Of a stretch of 64,000 nt of DNA, positions 12,698 to 25,385 are shown in pieces; position 1 is the stretch's first letter; each line of letters opens with the position of its first letter. Origin of the DNA: Poecilobothrus nobilitatus. Taxonomy: Eukaryota; Arthropoda; Insecta; Diptera; Dolichopodidae. The stretch lies in NCBI GenBank assembly GCA_947095535.1, contig OX352773.1, positions 85,594,670 to 85,658,669 on the forward strand. Direction: 5' to 3'. Both the position numbers and the translations under genes were made by a program. Below the pieces are notes generated by a model. It had not been told where the DNA came from. It worked only from the letters and a program-made list of their open reading frames with translations, and ran no database searches.

Positions 12698-13388
12698 GGT
12701 GCAGTGACAGAACGCACAATGAAATAAAGACCGCGAGCGTTAATTGTTTTTTGAATTAGGAAAAAAAAAAAAAAAATTGGAATTAAAGCCCATAACTAAA
12801 AGGAATTAAAACCCACGGGCTTTAATTCCTTTTGAATTGGAATTAAGGCCCACACTATTTTTTGTTATTAAAAGATAAGAGTAATAGAATATGTAGAGCA
12901 AAGGCATTAGGAGAAATTTTAAAGTTTTGGATAAAAATTGGAGTATCCCCTTTTCCCAGAAAATTTGCTAATATGTAGATATTATGTGCGAGATTCTGAA
13001 TTAGGAGAAATTTTAGAGTTGGTTACAAAATCAGGGTTATATGCTTTTTCCAAAATATGTATATAAGTAATACTATCCTATTGTCAGGGATTTAGGGGTG
13101 GAATTTTAGAATTGAATTCAAAATCAGGATTATGTGCCTTTTACAGAATATTTAGATATATGTATATTAAGACAAGTTTTAATTAAGACAAAAGTCTCTA
13201 AGAAACTTCTAGTTCATTGAAGTGAGATGGGACTTTTGACATGTCACCAAGTAAAACCAAGTCAAATGAAATACAGACTCACGATAGTAACCTTTGTGTT
13301 ACTCAGTGGGCTTTAATTCTTTTTCGAATGGATTTAAATCCCACGGGCGTTAATTGCAAAAGTTTCTCGGGGGTTCTGTCACTGCACC
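12698..13388. mobile_element. Inverted-repeat element (MITE-like, 691 bases) with 9-base target duplication
   Basis: The left end ggtgcagtgacagaac (12698-12713) is the reverse complement of the right end gttctgtcactgcacc (13373-13388), a perfect 16-base terminal match. Inside, the similarity continues imperfectly (a gcgttaattg block and an attaaagccca block in opposite orientations near both ends). The 9-mer catttgcac flanks both sides, at 12689-12697 and 13389-13397, as expected for a target-site duplication. No transposase is encoded; the 70-residue frame at 13241-13453 runs across the right end and is spurious. Nine-base duplications fit MULE- or Merlin-like transposition, but the class is not established. 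The middle (about 12895-13165) is made of family B units. Confidence 0.85.
12895..13165 (-). repeat. Family B ~100-base repeat, reverse orientation
   Basis: About two and a half units spaced about 100 bases apart, each with an attaggagaaattttagag-like block, an aaaatcagg.ttatatgc block and a ttttccaaaatatgtata block. They are the reverse complement of the units near 28620-29010. They sit inside the inverted-repeat element at 12698-13388. Confidence 0.7.
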
Positions 13389-13873
13389 CATTTGCACATG
13401 GGATGCAAAAACAATCATGCATTTCTACAAAATCATCCATCACTTTATTATAAGTTGTCTGCGTTTAAAATTATGCTGCAAGAAAAACTGATTGACAAGT
13501 GACGTTTCCGATTTTAGCTTTAATCTTATTTTTATTCACTTTTATTATTTTTATTATTTGTATTAAAATTATTTAACTAGTTAGAAAAACTTAAAAACTT
13601 ATTTTGAAATGCATTAATAATATTTAACTATAAAATCTTGGAAAATAAAAATGTATCACTATTTCATAATATGTATATACTTATTCTATTTCTTATTATT
13701 GTATTTATAAATCATATTATATAAACATAAATATAGTTATATTATATAAATCTTTATTTAAATAAATTCATCTTTTTTTTTTTATTTTTTTTTTAACACA
13801 ATTTAATATTTCCATATTTGAACGTTTTTATGCTGGTATTTCCTAATGGTACGGTTGTAAATTTTCACACAAG

Positions 13874-14087
13874 GTATCCTGGATGAGAAAACGTGATCTG
13901 CATATTTTAACAACAAATATATATACATATACAGGTGATCAAAGATTTTCTGTATTACATACACCTGGTACTGAAGACTGGGATTTAAAAATAGAATATG
14001 CCCAATTAAGAGATAGTGGAATTTATGAATGTCAAGTTAATACAGAACCAAAAATAAATTTAGCAATATCATTAGAAGTTGTAACAG
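13874..14087 (+). CDS. dpr7: dpr-family gene, exon B (rest of Ig domain 1)
   Basis: Enters in phase 0 after cacaag and leaves in phase 1 at gtgagt. It encodes 71 residues beginning VSWMRKRDLHILT, then NIYTYTGDQRFSVLH, and ending with the DSGIYEC block and VNTEPKINLAISLEVVT. Trp 40 of the visible protein is the core Ig tryptophan, and D84-x-G-x-Y-x-C90 is the F-strand motif whose Cys pairs with Cys 28. The RKRDLHILT and YT.DQRF blocks are Dpr signatures; from what is known of the family, this face takes part in binding DIP partners. Codon use is AT-rich like the surroundings, and the frame is intact, so the gene appears functional. This is the longest coding exon in the window. Confidence 0.95.
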
Positions 14088-17085
14088 GTGAGTTTTGAAA
14101 TTTTTTCTTTTTTTTAATTTTCTCACTTAATTTTTTGTTTTATACTTAGTTAGTTTAATTTTTTTAAGTAAATTTTTATTTTGGTTTTTTATTGTAAATT
14201 AATTTATGTTAATTTTTCTTTATATCCAAAACAAAAATAAAATATTAATAATGGAAGGCATATGGAAGGTTTTTTTTTATTTCTATTTTATAAAATATTT
14301 ATTTTTGATTCCGCCTATAAATATGCAAATTGAAATAATATTAAAAAAAAAAAAAAAGTTTTGTTATTTTTCTGTTATAAAATTAATCTAAAAAAAAAAA
14401 AAAATTATTGGGTTTTGGGAAGTTTTTTTTTTTTTAAATGTTTTAATGTATTCTAGCAATTTTTTTTATATCAAAATTTTTACAAAGGGGTTACAATTTT
14501 TTCATGTTTATATACATAGAATATTCTCAAAATAAAATCTTTAGATCTCACAAAAAAACCATTCAATATGACATTGTATGTAAAATATGAACTTTTATTA
14601 CTTTATTTGTTTTAATGAAGAGATTTAAGTACTACTATTATCAAAATATTCAGTGGAATAACTAACTAATACCTAAAATATGAATATAAATTTGTTTAAC
14701 TTCTCATATAGGAACAATAAAATGGAAGCGGGTTTTGTAGCTGCTTAAAATTATCGAAAGTAATCAATTTCATTTATTATTTTGATTTTTTGTATTTTTA
14801 TCAAATGTAACAGTAAAAATTTACTTTATTCATATTACGTTCTTAAAAATATTTTCCATATTACGTTCTTAAAAAGTTGCTGAAACATCAAATCAATACC
14901 TACCTTATAGATTCAACAAAAAAAATGTGTAAGAGATTACTATAGTAGGAAACCAAAACCAAGTGTATATAGATACTTGATTTTGGAAATAAATTCAAAT
15001 AAATTTAATAACGCCAAACATAAATATAAAATGCGGTTGAAACATAAATTGAAAAATAAAAATATTATTTTATGATTAAAATAAAAATTTTTTTTTTTAC
15101 TTCCAATAAATATTATTTTTATATCAAATCATTTTTGTTGAATCAAAATCTGTACAGCTATTTGTTACAATACTTTCCCTTACTATATTTTTATACCTAT
15201 ACGTTTGTCTACCTATGAAATATAAATTATTCCACCTGTTTTTATACAGTTAAAGTAGGAGATTATTTTTTTGCATTGTATTATATTTTTATATTCTGTT
15301 ACACATTCTACTTTGATTCTTTTATTTAAAAAACAAAAATCCCTCAAAAAAAATGTTAAATTCATATTTTTTTTTGTATTTTTTATTCTTGCAGTCAATT
15401 CGTTTACAATTCAAATAAGAATTATTCAAATATAACGGTATTGTAATTTTTTAACGTAATTCAAAAAAAAAAATTAAACAAAATTACCATTATTTTATAC
15501 CAAAAAGAGAGAGAGAAAAATTTAATTTATGAAAATGCAAAACAGTAACGTGGTAGTTTAAATTTTTCTAGTTAGGTACAAAAAAAAAAAAAACAAAAAC
15601 AACGGCCACATTTTAAAAAAATGCGTAATAATAAATTGTTAAGATTATTTAAATTATAACGGCAAAATGGTAACAAAAAAAAAAGAAAAAATAAAACGAA
15701 AAAGAAGATAAAATTAGCAGATTATATTTTTAATGTTTTGCAAAAAACCCAAATCTCCGGAAATCTATTTTAATAAATTCTACTGTCCTTAATGGTGAAA
15801 ATTTTCTTTCGTTACCATATTTTTATAGTACAAGCTTATATACGAGTGAGTACACAAAAATATTCAAAGTAAGGGATTAAAATAGCATAAAATAAAATAT
15901 ATTTGTATGTATATATATAAAAAAAAAAAAAAAAAATTAAAAACAGTGATTAAGTATTTAAAAATTTTTCATTTAATAACAAACATAAAAGCTAAAAAAA
16001 AAAAATTAATAATTTTGATTAATTTAAGATAAAGATTTACAATTTTATTTTGTTTTTAAATTTTGCAAATAAAACTATGATGACAACAAAATTTTAGATA
16101 AAATTTGGTCAATTAAGCATATCGAAAAAATTTCAATTAAAAAAAAAGTCAGTAAGATTTTTAGTTGCAATTATAAGCTCTTAAAAGTTATGTTTATAAA
16201 GAAATTGTAAATGAAATTAAGGCAAGAAATAAATAAATAATAAAGTAGATTTTTCATCGAAATAAATTTAACCTCCTAAAGTCGAAAACAAAATTGATGG
16301 TAGATCTTGAACAACTTATATTATTTTTTAAGATAATAGAAGAACCTCACAAATCATTTTAGGTAAAATCACAATTATTAAAATAAACTCACAATCATTA
16401 AAATAATTAAGGTTAAAGTTTAATGTTGAAAAATTTGTATAAGTAAACGAGTTGTCCAAAAATAGATAGATAGATCTTAAATTTTCTGAGGTAGCATAAG
16501 TCAATTATTTTTGAATAAATTTATTTTAAAAGCCTAAATATGAATTTAGCAGGGATAGTAATAATAAATGCAGGGTAAATGGAATATATTAATTATCCTT
16601 TTTTTGGTATTATTGTATTCTTTTTAGCTCAATTCTTTTGAGGACTTTCGTCAACTTATTGAATTAAAAATAATTTTTTTTAATTTTTTTACGAAAATTT
16701 TTGAAATATTTTTATTATGATATTATTTTGGTTTGTTTTTATTGGATTTCACATTCCTGAAACTTTATAACTCAAATTTGTCGTTATTTTTAAAATGTAT
16801 ACTTTTCTATGATATAATGGTCATTTTTGTACCAGTTAATGTTTTAATTTATATTTATTTATTTATATATTTACTTACATTTGATTTTATGTTTTTATTT
16901 AGAACAATTTACACGATTTTTAAAATTAATAAAAATTATTTCCATTTTCAATAGGTATAGGTAAAATACTAAAGTACATCAAACATTATAATAATATTTC
17001 TGCTCATTAGTTTTCATTTTAATTAACATTGAATATTTTTTCATGTCTTAAAATTTGTTTTTTTTTTTTTTCTTATTAATTACAG
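14088..17085 (+). other. dpr intron between exons B and linker exon
   Basis: A 3.0 kb phase-1 intron with many A- and T-runs. It holds a local duplication at 14831-14875 and otherwise nothing I recognise. It ends with a long T-tract and ttacag. Confidence 0.85.
14831..14875 (+). repeat. Local 19-base direct duplication
   Basis: catattacgttcttaaaaa occurs at 14831-14849 and again at 14857-14875, a 26-base period. No known function. Confidence 0.8.
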
Positions 17086-17139
17086 CCATTCCAGATCCTA
17101 GAGATGTATATTTGCAGCCAAGATTCTATGATGTTAAAG
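17086..17139 (+). CDS. dpr7: dpr-family gene, linker exon
   Basis: 54 bases, phase 1 in and phase 1 out, between a T-rich tract plus ttacag and a perfect gtaagt donor. With the split codon from the previous exon it encodes AIPDPRDVYLQPRFYDVK (visible residues 109-126). It joins the last strand of Ig domain 1 to the start of Ig domain 2. In my memory of fly dpr7 the equivalent linker ends RFYDTK directly before SARAKILG, so this matches in position and content. Because both ends are in phase 1 the exon could be skipped without breaking the frame. That is inference, not evidence of skipping. Confidence 0.85.
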
Positions 17140-19208
17140 GTAAGTTTAATTCATCAAAAAACTATAACTTAATTTTGATATGAAATTTCATTTATTAAGA
17201 ATTTTTTCTATGAAATATCATTTATTAAAGAATGAGAAGGAAAAATGTCCTTAATTAAAAGTTTTTAATGAAAATATTCTTGAAAATACTTTTTTGATAT
17301 AACTAATAAAAGTGTAGAAAAAACACAAAATTCTGAATAACATTGGAAGAAAAAAAATTAGGAAATAAAAAAGAAAAGTATATGGTCTAGCATTCTAGAT
17401 CTAAATAAGGATTCTTTAAGAATTATCTAACTGATAAAATTAAACAGAATATTGTTCAATACTTCCTCTGTAGAGCAACAAGCTTTCAAATATCAATTAG
17501 CTTATCAGAATAAAGTTTTTCTACTTGTTAAATCACACATCTATTATTTATACATTTAAAAACAAATTTATAAGGAAATTTTTTAATCTTTTATTAACAT
17601 TCTTTATTATACGGATGATATCACAATTCTCTTACATAAGTATATTTAATTTAATCGACTCACTGGAAAAAAAAAAGAAAAACGAAAAAGGCTGAAGACT
17701 CTGTGTCAACTGTGTTCACTTTTTAGGATACTCATAATGTACGTAAAATGTAATTATCTTTTAAAAAAATTTGATATAATTTAGTTAATTAAGTACCACG
17801 GTATGTAAATATAAATTTTACAGTTGTATGACAGATACTTAAAACCACAGCTCTGTGGGATTGTGACTATTTGTACATCATTTTTTTTTTTATGTTTTAT
17901 ACAAAATTTTTTATACAACAAAAACTTGTACAAAAACAATAGAGACTATCTTCATTTTTAAGGAAATTCTATATAATAAAATTCGTTGACACACACACAA
18001 TCGTTCATAGTTTAGACAAATTTACTAAAGATGAACTAAAATATTTTTTTTTTATATTATAGCTATTCTTTAAGTTCATCCTCTTTCGGAATTTCAAAGT
18101 TCTAAAATAAGTTTAAAGTAAGCTTAAAAATTAAATTGGAAAATAAAAATTTTCTGCCATTTAAAGTTTTTAGATTCAAAAAAATATTCAGCAGAACTTA
18201 AGAAATAAATATTTAAACAATTTTGAGAGTCTTTAGCTCCATTTATTGAACAGACTAACGAACAGAATAAAACTAATAAGAACATTTTCTCAACATTTTT
18301 TTAAAAATAATAGAAGGTTAGTTTTTTTAAAGTTATTTGAATGAATTAAGGATAATGAAAAAAAAATTTTCAAATTAATTTATTTTATTTTTAATTATCA
18401 CAAAATAATAAAATACTTTTTTTTAATTTTTTGTTTTATTTTGTAAATTATGTCATTTAATTCTTTTAATAAAAATTTACGCCTGTGCTATTTTATAAAC
18501 ACACCTTAACTATTTATGTTACAATTTTTTTTTTTAATAGAACGAAAAGAAAAAAATAAGTAAAAATCAAATTTAATTTCTTGCTTTTGTTGTTTACTTC
18601 TTAAATTACTTCATAATTGCTATCCTGGACAGTATTAATCCTTTTTTCACAATTTTTATTCCATGACAAATGAAAATTAAATAACTTTGTTTGAATTTAT
18701 TTAAAAATATTCTATTCTCTTATCATATTCAATATATCTCTCTTAATAATTACTTTACTTATTTGTTTTTTAATTAGTTAATATAAAAATAGCCGTTTTG
18801 TAATTCAAAGTATATAACTTTGACATTTAAACATAATAAAAATATCCTAAATTAATTTAGTATTTCTTTAAAAATGTTCCCCGTTTACAAGATTGTATCA
18901 AAAATTTATTGAATGCTGAAAATAAGACCTCATTTAATCTTTTAATATAATATTATCAAATAATAATAATACATTTCTAAAAATATAGTCTTTAGAATTT
19001 TCTATAAAAAAAAAAACTTTTACTACAGTCTTGCTACATTTTTGTTTTCCTATACAATCGAACGAATTTTTTTTTTATGGTTTTAAATGCAAAGTGGACA
19101 AACTGTAAATTAGGATTGAATTTTTTAAAAAATTCTTAAATTTGCGTTTAGTATGAACATAAATATGTACCACATGAAGTGATCAATAACTTCATAATAC
19201 ATATTATA

Positions 19209-19878
19209 TTTTTTTTTTCTAAGGGAGGTGGGAATCTTCCAAAGACACCAAGAATGTCCCCCTTGGTAGTGTCAGATTATTACTGACTAAACCCACCTCC
19301 TCCTTTAGCCAATATAATGGGATGAAATCCTTACCTGCGAACGCAGCATATTGGCTAGGAAGTAGGGATAAGAAAGGATAGGAAATGGATACGGAAACAT
19401 TGAATTGGAAGTGGGACTGAAAGGAAACAATGAATCCGCCTATTATTATTATTATTTTGCTAACAGTGACTAAAGCAGTCACAACAGTTACAACATATAT
19501 ATAGTAACTACATGAGGTAATTATTGAAGGCAACCCCCAGTGTCACTGTAGCGGTTACTACTATTGGTACTAGTATTCGTATTAATATTATTATTATTTT
19601 ACTACAGAGTTAGCGCCATCAGTGAATTACAACATGCAGTAGTATATAACCAAAGATAGTCCCACTGTAGCAGCTAATATTATTATTACTATTATTGTTA
19701 TTATTACTATTATTATTATTAATATTATTAATGTTATTATTACTACTATTAATTATACGATATACATTATTACGATATAAAAGTACTTACATATTTTTTA
19801 TTTATGACCTGACCGGGGTTTGAACCCAAGACCCTTCCATTGAAAGGTTGGCGACTTAACCACTGCGCCATGAGTCAG
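19209..19878 (-). mobile_element. Long tRNA-headed SINE, copy 1
   Basis: On the minus strand it starts with a tRNA-like head (19806-19878): ctgactcatggcgcagtgg as A-box region and gggttcaaaccccgg as B-box region. A ~590-base body follows and it ends in an A-run (19209-19218 as T on the + strand). The body matches copy 2 at 38550-39047 in order: aggataggaaatggatacgg, aacaatgaatccg, ccaatataat, tggtagt. An ATT-rich microsatellite lies between head and body. The body has no recognisable coding or LINE-tail motif. The 104-residue minus-strand frame at 19219-19533 lies wholly in the body and is interrupted in copy 2, so I do not call it a gene. Target duplication not clear for this copy. Confidence 0.8.
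19674..19752 (+). repeat. (ATT)n microsatellite inside the long SINE
   Basis: Irregular run of att/act triplets. A shorter run sits at the same place in copy 2 (38892-38920), so it is part of the SINE and expands between copies. Confidence 0.85.
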
Positions 19879-21103
19879 ATAAATTTAATTTATTTTTTAA
19901 CTTAAAATCATCTCTTAAAATTATTTTTATAGTTTAATAAAAATTTTTGTCCTATTTTGTTTTCTTTTCTCAATAAATTAATTTATTTAATTTTAGGAGT
20001 TGTTCTAACAGAAGTCTGTGTACTAGTTTTAACAAGTATATTTTTTACGGTTCTTTTGTCTCCAACAGGACTTATACTGATTTAGTTCGATTACTATATT
20101 GCATCTCGGTTGAAAATGTCAGTTTCAGTGTTTGAAATTGAAACAATTTCGAAATGAAATTAAACAATTTCGACTGACGGGTTGAAGTAGCTACCACACA
20201 ACTTCTTTTTTTTTATTTAAACATAACTCATAATTCTAATTCTAGTCTAATTAAACTAGAAATCTGAAATTGAGAAAAAAAAGTTGACTTTGTCACCGAC
20301 TTCTGAACAATTTCGTTGGTTTAAGGCAACAAGTTCGGGTAGTACAATACCATAGTTTTATATATGATATAGATGAATTTCTAAAGATTTTTGTGAAATA
20401 AATGATTTTGAAGGTGGGAAATTAAAAATTAAAAAAAGGAGTGGCCACTGTGATGACTTTTTATGTTACTTAATGGAAATTAAATAAAAATTTGGATTCA
20501 ATTAGTCTTTCAGAAGAATAACAATATTAAAAAAAGTCACAATTCAATGTAGTCTTTCATTAACATTGTAAGAACTCATAAATTGAAGAATACGTTATTC
20601 CTTAATGTTTAAATGAATGTTTTAAAGTTACTAATCAATATTCCATTTACATTTTGCAGCAAGTCAATGTATTTCTGTTAAAATGTCACCAAGGCCATTT
20701 TACATCATTTTTTAAAGTAAATCGTAACATAAATTAACCATTTATATAGGGATTATAAATTAAAAGAATCATTGAAGTTAAATTTTCTTTACTATTAGTA
20801 TGCCATTCTCTATATATACCGCTCACTATACCAAAAAAAAATAAAATCATTTATTTCTGATTAAACCCAAAAGGGGAGTCGATGACCGAGTTGTTAAGTA
20901 TACTTTTTCAGACACTTTATCAATCAAGGGTGTTGAAAACCCGCACATCCATTTCTACTAGAAAAAATACTGAAGAAGTAATTTTAATAACAAATCTCTC
21001 TTATGTACCATATACAAAGTAAATATTATATAGTAGTTATGCATTATAACAAGATTATAACATAAACCAAATAAATAATATTAAAATATAAATTATTAAA
21101 AAT

Positions 21104-21159
21104 TATTTAATGATATCAAAACGACTTCTTGTTTGGGTATTTAATGATATCAAAACGAC
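21104..21159 (+). repeat. 22-base direct duplication
   Basis: tatttaatgatatcaaaacg followed by ac occurs at 21104-21125 and 21138-21159, a perfect 22-base match with a 34-base period. No known role. Confidence 0.85.
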
Positions 21160-23838
21160 ATCTCTCATATATTTATACTCTATGAACAGAACACCCATAC
21201 GTAAACCAATCAAATCACTTAAAATTTATTATTATAAAATAACTAATCCCAGAAATCATTAATGTTATCTCATCTATTAAAATTTGACTTATTTAAATTA
21301 TTTTTTTTTTTTTTGTGATAAAATCTGATATAAAGAAACAAAAAATTAATCGTATTAAATAATTTTTTATATATATTTTCTGGTTTTTATTAAAATCAAT
21401 AAAATCAACCTAACCATCAACCATGCTATCAAAAGAAAAACAATTTTCTTAGATTAATTTCCTTTTTGTTTTATATAATATAAAAGCTACTTAAATATTT
21501 AATTTTTAATAATGAGTAATAAAATAAGAGATTGAGAAGAACAAGAAAAAAAAAAAAAACATTTACACAACGTTTACTCATCCAATTCATCTACCCAAAA
21601 TATTAATTTAAAGCGATTTTTCCTCTTCTTAATTTTGATTTTTTTTTATAACAAAGTCATTGCAGATCTGTAAGAGTGAGATGTTAAACCAAAATTAAAA
21701 TATACCATTTTATGATATGTACTGATATAAAGATTAACAGCAGATTTTCATTCTATGTACAGTTATATAAATCTTATATAACAAAAGTAATATTTTTTTT
21801 AATTGTTTGTTTTTAATTCAAACTCTTAGAAAAAGTCATCATTCTCTTCAAGGGCTTATAAAAATTTTTCCTTTAAATGTAAATAGAAAACCTATCCTGT
21901 ATTACAATTTTCGTTTCTTTTCTTTTCTTTACATTCCCTATTAAAGATGAAAAACAACTTTTACTGTAATTTAAAAGCATATCCACATACATACCCATAT
22001 ATTTTTCACAATCCCATACCCACAATTATATAATCCCATGCTCGTATACTCAAACTCACAATTTATTTTATGATATATAATATCATGAAATTAATGTAAT
22101 ATGTATTTTTCATTCAATTAGAAAAAAAAAAAAAAATTAGAAAACAATTTTATGCTTTTCATGTATTTTCTTATTTTAATATCTTCGAAAACAAACCATC
22201 TTCAATAGCGCAACCACAAAATAATCTGTACCTCTTATTAGTCGAATATATATACGTATATCTTCAACTCATGTGACAGCTATAATCGCTTTTCTTCAAG
22301 TCATTCTTTACATCCTATTTTTATCATATTTTATATAATTTTATATTTCAGCATTAAAATCTTAAAATACATAATATATTTAATATAAATAATAAAGAAT
22401 ATTATTAAATGTTACGATATTTTGGTTTAAACAGTTCAGAATAAGAAAAGAATGAATCTTATAGATGTTGCAGATTGTTTGTGACGTTTTTGAACAATTT
22501 GAAGTTAAAATCGAATACAAATACTTATCGAATATACTAATTATGTTGTTTGATTGGAATTTAATAATATAGGTACCCACTACCTAATAATGAGTCCTTG
22601 AAAATTATTTCAAAAATATTACATACTTAGGTATAAAATTTATTTACCAAAAATTACTTCTTAAAAATCTAAAAATTAGTTTTGACCATGGATTTGTTTT
22701 CTTTTCTTTCTTGGATCTTTTTCAAGAATAAGTGAGATCAGTGCCTAAAAAGGACCTTATAACTAGAAAATTGATTTCATTTAAATAAGAATCTTTCCAA
22801 TTACATAGAAGGAATATTTTTAAAAAAAAAGTTTTTCTTTAAGAATAATAGGTTTTTTTTTTTTTGCAGAATCTTAGCAGACAATAACTAAAGTCATTAG
22901 ACTAATAACTCTAAATAGAAAAAATCTCAACTCTACATATTATAGAGTTTACAAATCACATTCACAAAACATACACTTTACAATAATTATAATGATTTTT
23001 TATGTCTTAAGCTGATTTTTTTTTTTTTGTTTTTTCTGTCTGTTTTAATTTAAGAAAAAAATAAATAAAAGTATTTGAAAGAGAAGTAGGTGGCAATTAT
23101 GATACCAATTGATTTTATATAAAGTTTAAGAATTAAAATACTAAAATAAAGCAAAAACAAAAAAGAAGTAATTTGAATAAAATAATGAGAAAATATGATT
23201 TTCTTGTTGGAATTTAATCGTGATAAAAATTCTTTGTCACATTTCTTATTCTAACCAAATAAGAATAAATAAATATGGACCTTAATACAAAAACTAAAAG
23301 GGAAAGAGATGAACATATCACAATAAAATGAAATCAATATATAATTATTGCATAGTACTGTACTACACATATTATATAACACAATTTATTTTTCTGAGGT
23401 TTCTTTCTGTGTATGTGTTAGAAAATAAAATTTATACGACAGTATCAATCTAATTTTATTACTGGAACGTTCAAAATGCATAAATTTTCATTTTTTTTTT
23501 TTTTTTTTTGAGAAAATTTCCTTCTAAAATTCTTTATGAGTAAAAATAATGGTGTACATAAAAATTTATTTATTTTGAATAATATTCTAGAATGATTATA
23601 GGATACTAGAAACATGTTATACAAAGGAAAAAAAGGAGTCAGATTTAATACAATTTATGTGGGTTGTTTACATGTAGAATGTCAACAATAGCAATGGAGT
23701 AATGCCATTCGACTACCCATTTTTATTATTAATCAGAATTCATATTCCAATTCTCTCCCAAGTTATAAAATCTTGTTAAGAAATTAATGTTCCGAAAATT
23801 TTTATTCCTTAGAACCATTAACTCCAATCTAGTTCTTA

Positions 23839-23936
23839 TCAAAGCTCCGCAGTAGAAGAGAGCAAGTTCTTTCTCTACACAGCTTTATGGAGATCTTTCG
23901 AAGATTTTGTCGAATTCATACATAGCGGAGCTTTGA
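23839..23936. mobile_element. 98-base TA-flanked MITE
   Basis: tcaaagctccgc (23839-23850) and gcggagctttga (23925-23936) are perfect inverted ends, each directly flanked by TA (23837-23838 and 23937-23938). Perfect ends plus TA flanks fit a very short non-autonomous Tc1/mariner-superfamily element. There is no coding capacity. It could instead be a simple stem-loop, but the TA on both sides favours transposition. Confidence 0.7.
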
Positions 23937-24385
23937 TACTAAAATTTTGTACAATAATTTATTTTTCAGCTGCGATACACATGAGAAGGAGCCGCACAAT
24001 TTTTTATTCATTGTCAAGATTGATTAGGATGAGGTAACGATACTTCATCTAGTATATATGTTTGATTGCTGTAATCTGGTGACAAAACAAGTTCGAAATT
24101 TCAATTTATTCTTTTGATTATAATTATCAACTCTCTCCTTTTAACTACGAGTTTAGTCATCTTTTGTTTTCACAATGCTGATTAGGATCGTAAATATATT
24201 TAAAAAACTAAAAAAATTAGTGTATAATAAATCAAAATAAAATTTAGAAATACTAACCACAGATTCTAAACTTTGCGCAATAATGAATCAATCGTTAAAA
24301 AAAAAATGTAGTAGAAAAGTGACTTGACTTAAGTGAAATTTACGTGTTCTCTTTTTTTTATCGAAAATTTATTTTTAAATCAGAA

Positions 24386-24420
24386 TCATGATGATGATTA
24401 TGATTATGATGATGATGGTT
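24386..24420 (+). repeat. (ATG)n microsatellite
   Basis: Run of atg and att triplets within the large dpr intron. Confidence 0.8.
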
Positions 24421-25062
24421 ATAAAAATAATAAAAAATGTTCATAAAATTATCTTCGTACTGTCATGTACACCATTTTTATATATAATATATAATATATA
24501 AAATAAAATATATAATAATATGTAATCGTATATTGAAACGTATTTAAGCTCCTATCCGTAAAAATTTTCTCCTTTAACCCATCACATTTGTTATTGATCT
24601 AAAAATCCTACAACATCCATATATTGTACATTAAAATAAAAATCGTAATAAAGATAGTAAGAAAATTGATTAATACCATTAATCTTTGTCATAGATCTTG
24701 ATTTATATACGGAAATATAATGTGAGTTTCTTCATAAACTTTATGGGTTGAATTTTGTCTCACATATTTTAACATTAGATACAGGTAAACGTACATTTAT
24801 ATATAATTTGTATGCGTTCTAAATATAGGTTAAACATTTTATTGTCAAAAAAAATAGTTTTATTGCTTATAATTTCTTTTTGCAGTAATAACAAATTTGT
24901 TTCGTAACTAATTTCAATTTTTTACCCCCATAAAATATCGTTACACATTTTAAATATCATTACAATAGCATAGAAAAATAATAATTTATGTTTTCAAAAT
25001 ATTCTAATAAGAAATTTATTGCATTAGGAATAGTTATGAAATTGTTTACAAGATTACATCTT

Positions 25063-25385
25063 CACATAGCGGTACTTTATATCTCCTAGTTGCCCAATAT
25101 ATATGACATTAGGACCGATGCCGCCTTCTAAGGGCCGAAAAATGCATTACAAAATTTTCCCGTTAAGATGAAAGAAGATATACATATATTAAAAATAGTA
25201 TTATGCTCTAGAATATAGAGATGTAGCTCCTCTATACTATCGTAGAGCAAAAATATAACGGTTAAAATAAAGTACTAGAAAATGTCAAGAAAATTGTTTA
25301 ATTCATTTTTCGGCCAATAGATGGCGGCATCGGTCATAATGACACATATATTGGGAAGCTGGGACCTATAAAGTATCATTATGTG
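25063..25385. mobile_element. Fold-back or MITE-like inverted repeat with ~83-base arms
   Basis: The left arm (25063-25145) and right arm (25303-25385) are imperfect reverse complements: cacata..g.tactttata, cccaatatat, gaccgatgccgcc and ggccgaaaaatg occur in both, in mirrored order. The ~157-base centre is AT-rich with a small hairpin near 25210-25250. The word catctt lies just outside the left arm and shortly beyond the right arm, possibly a target duplication with offset ends. The 67-residue minus-strand frame in the right arm is spurious. Confidence 0.7.

Larger units (their letters stand above)
10047..13873 (+). other. dpr intron between exons A and B
   Basis: A 3.8 kb intron inside the first Ig domain, phase 0, bounded by gtaagt and cacaag. 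It holds a short SINE (10998-11211), a threefold short repeat (12550-12605) and a ~690-base inverted-repeat element (12698-13388). The remainder is AT-rich without recognised features. Confidence 0.85.

Noticed and set aside
19219..19533. 104-residue minus-strand open frame
   Set aside because: It lies entirely within the body of the long SINE and is not preserved in the second copy.
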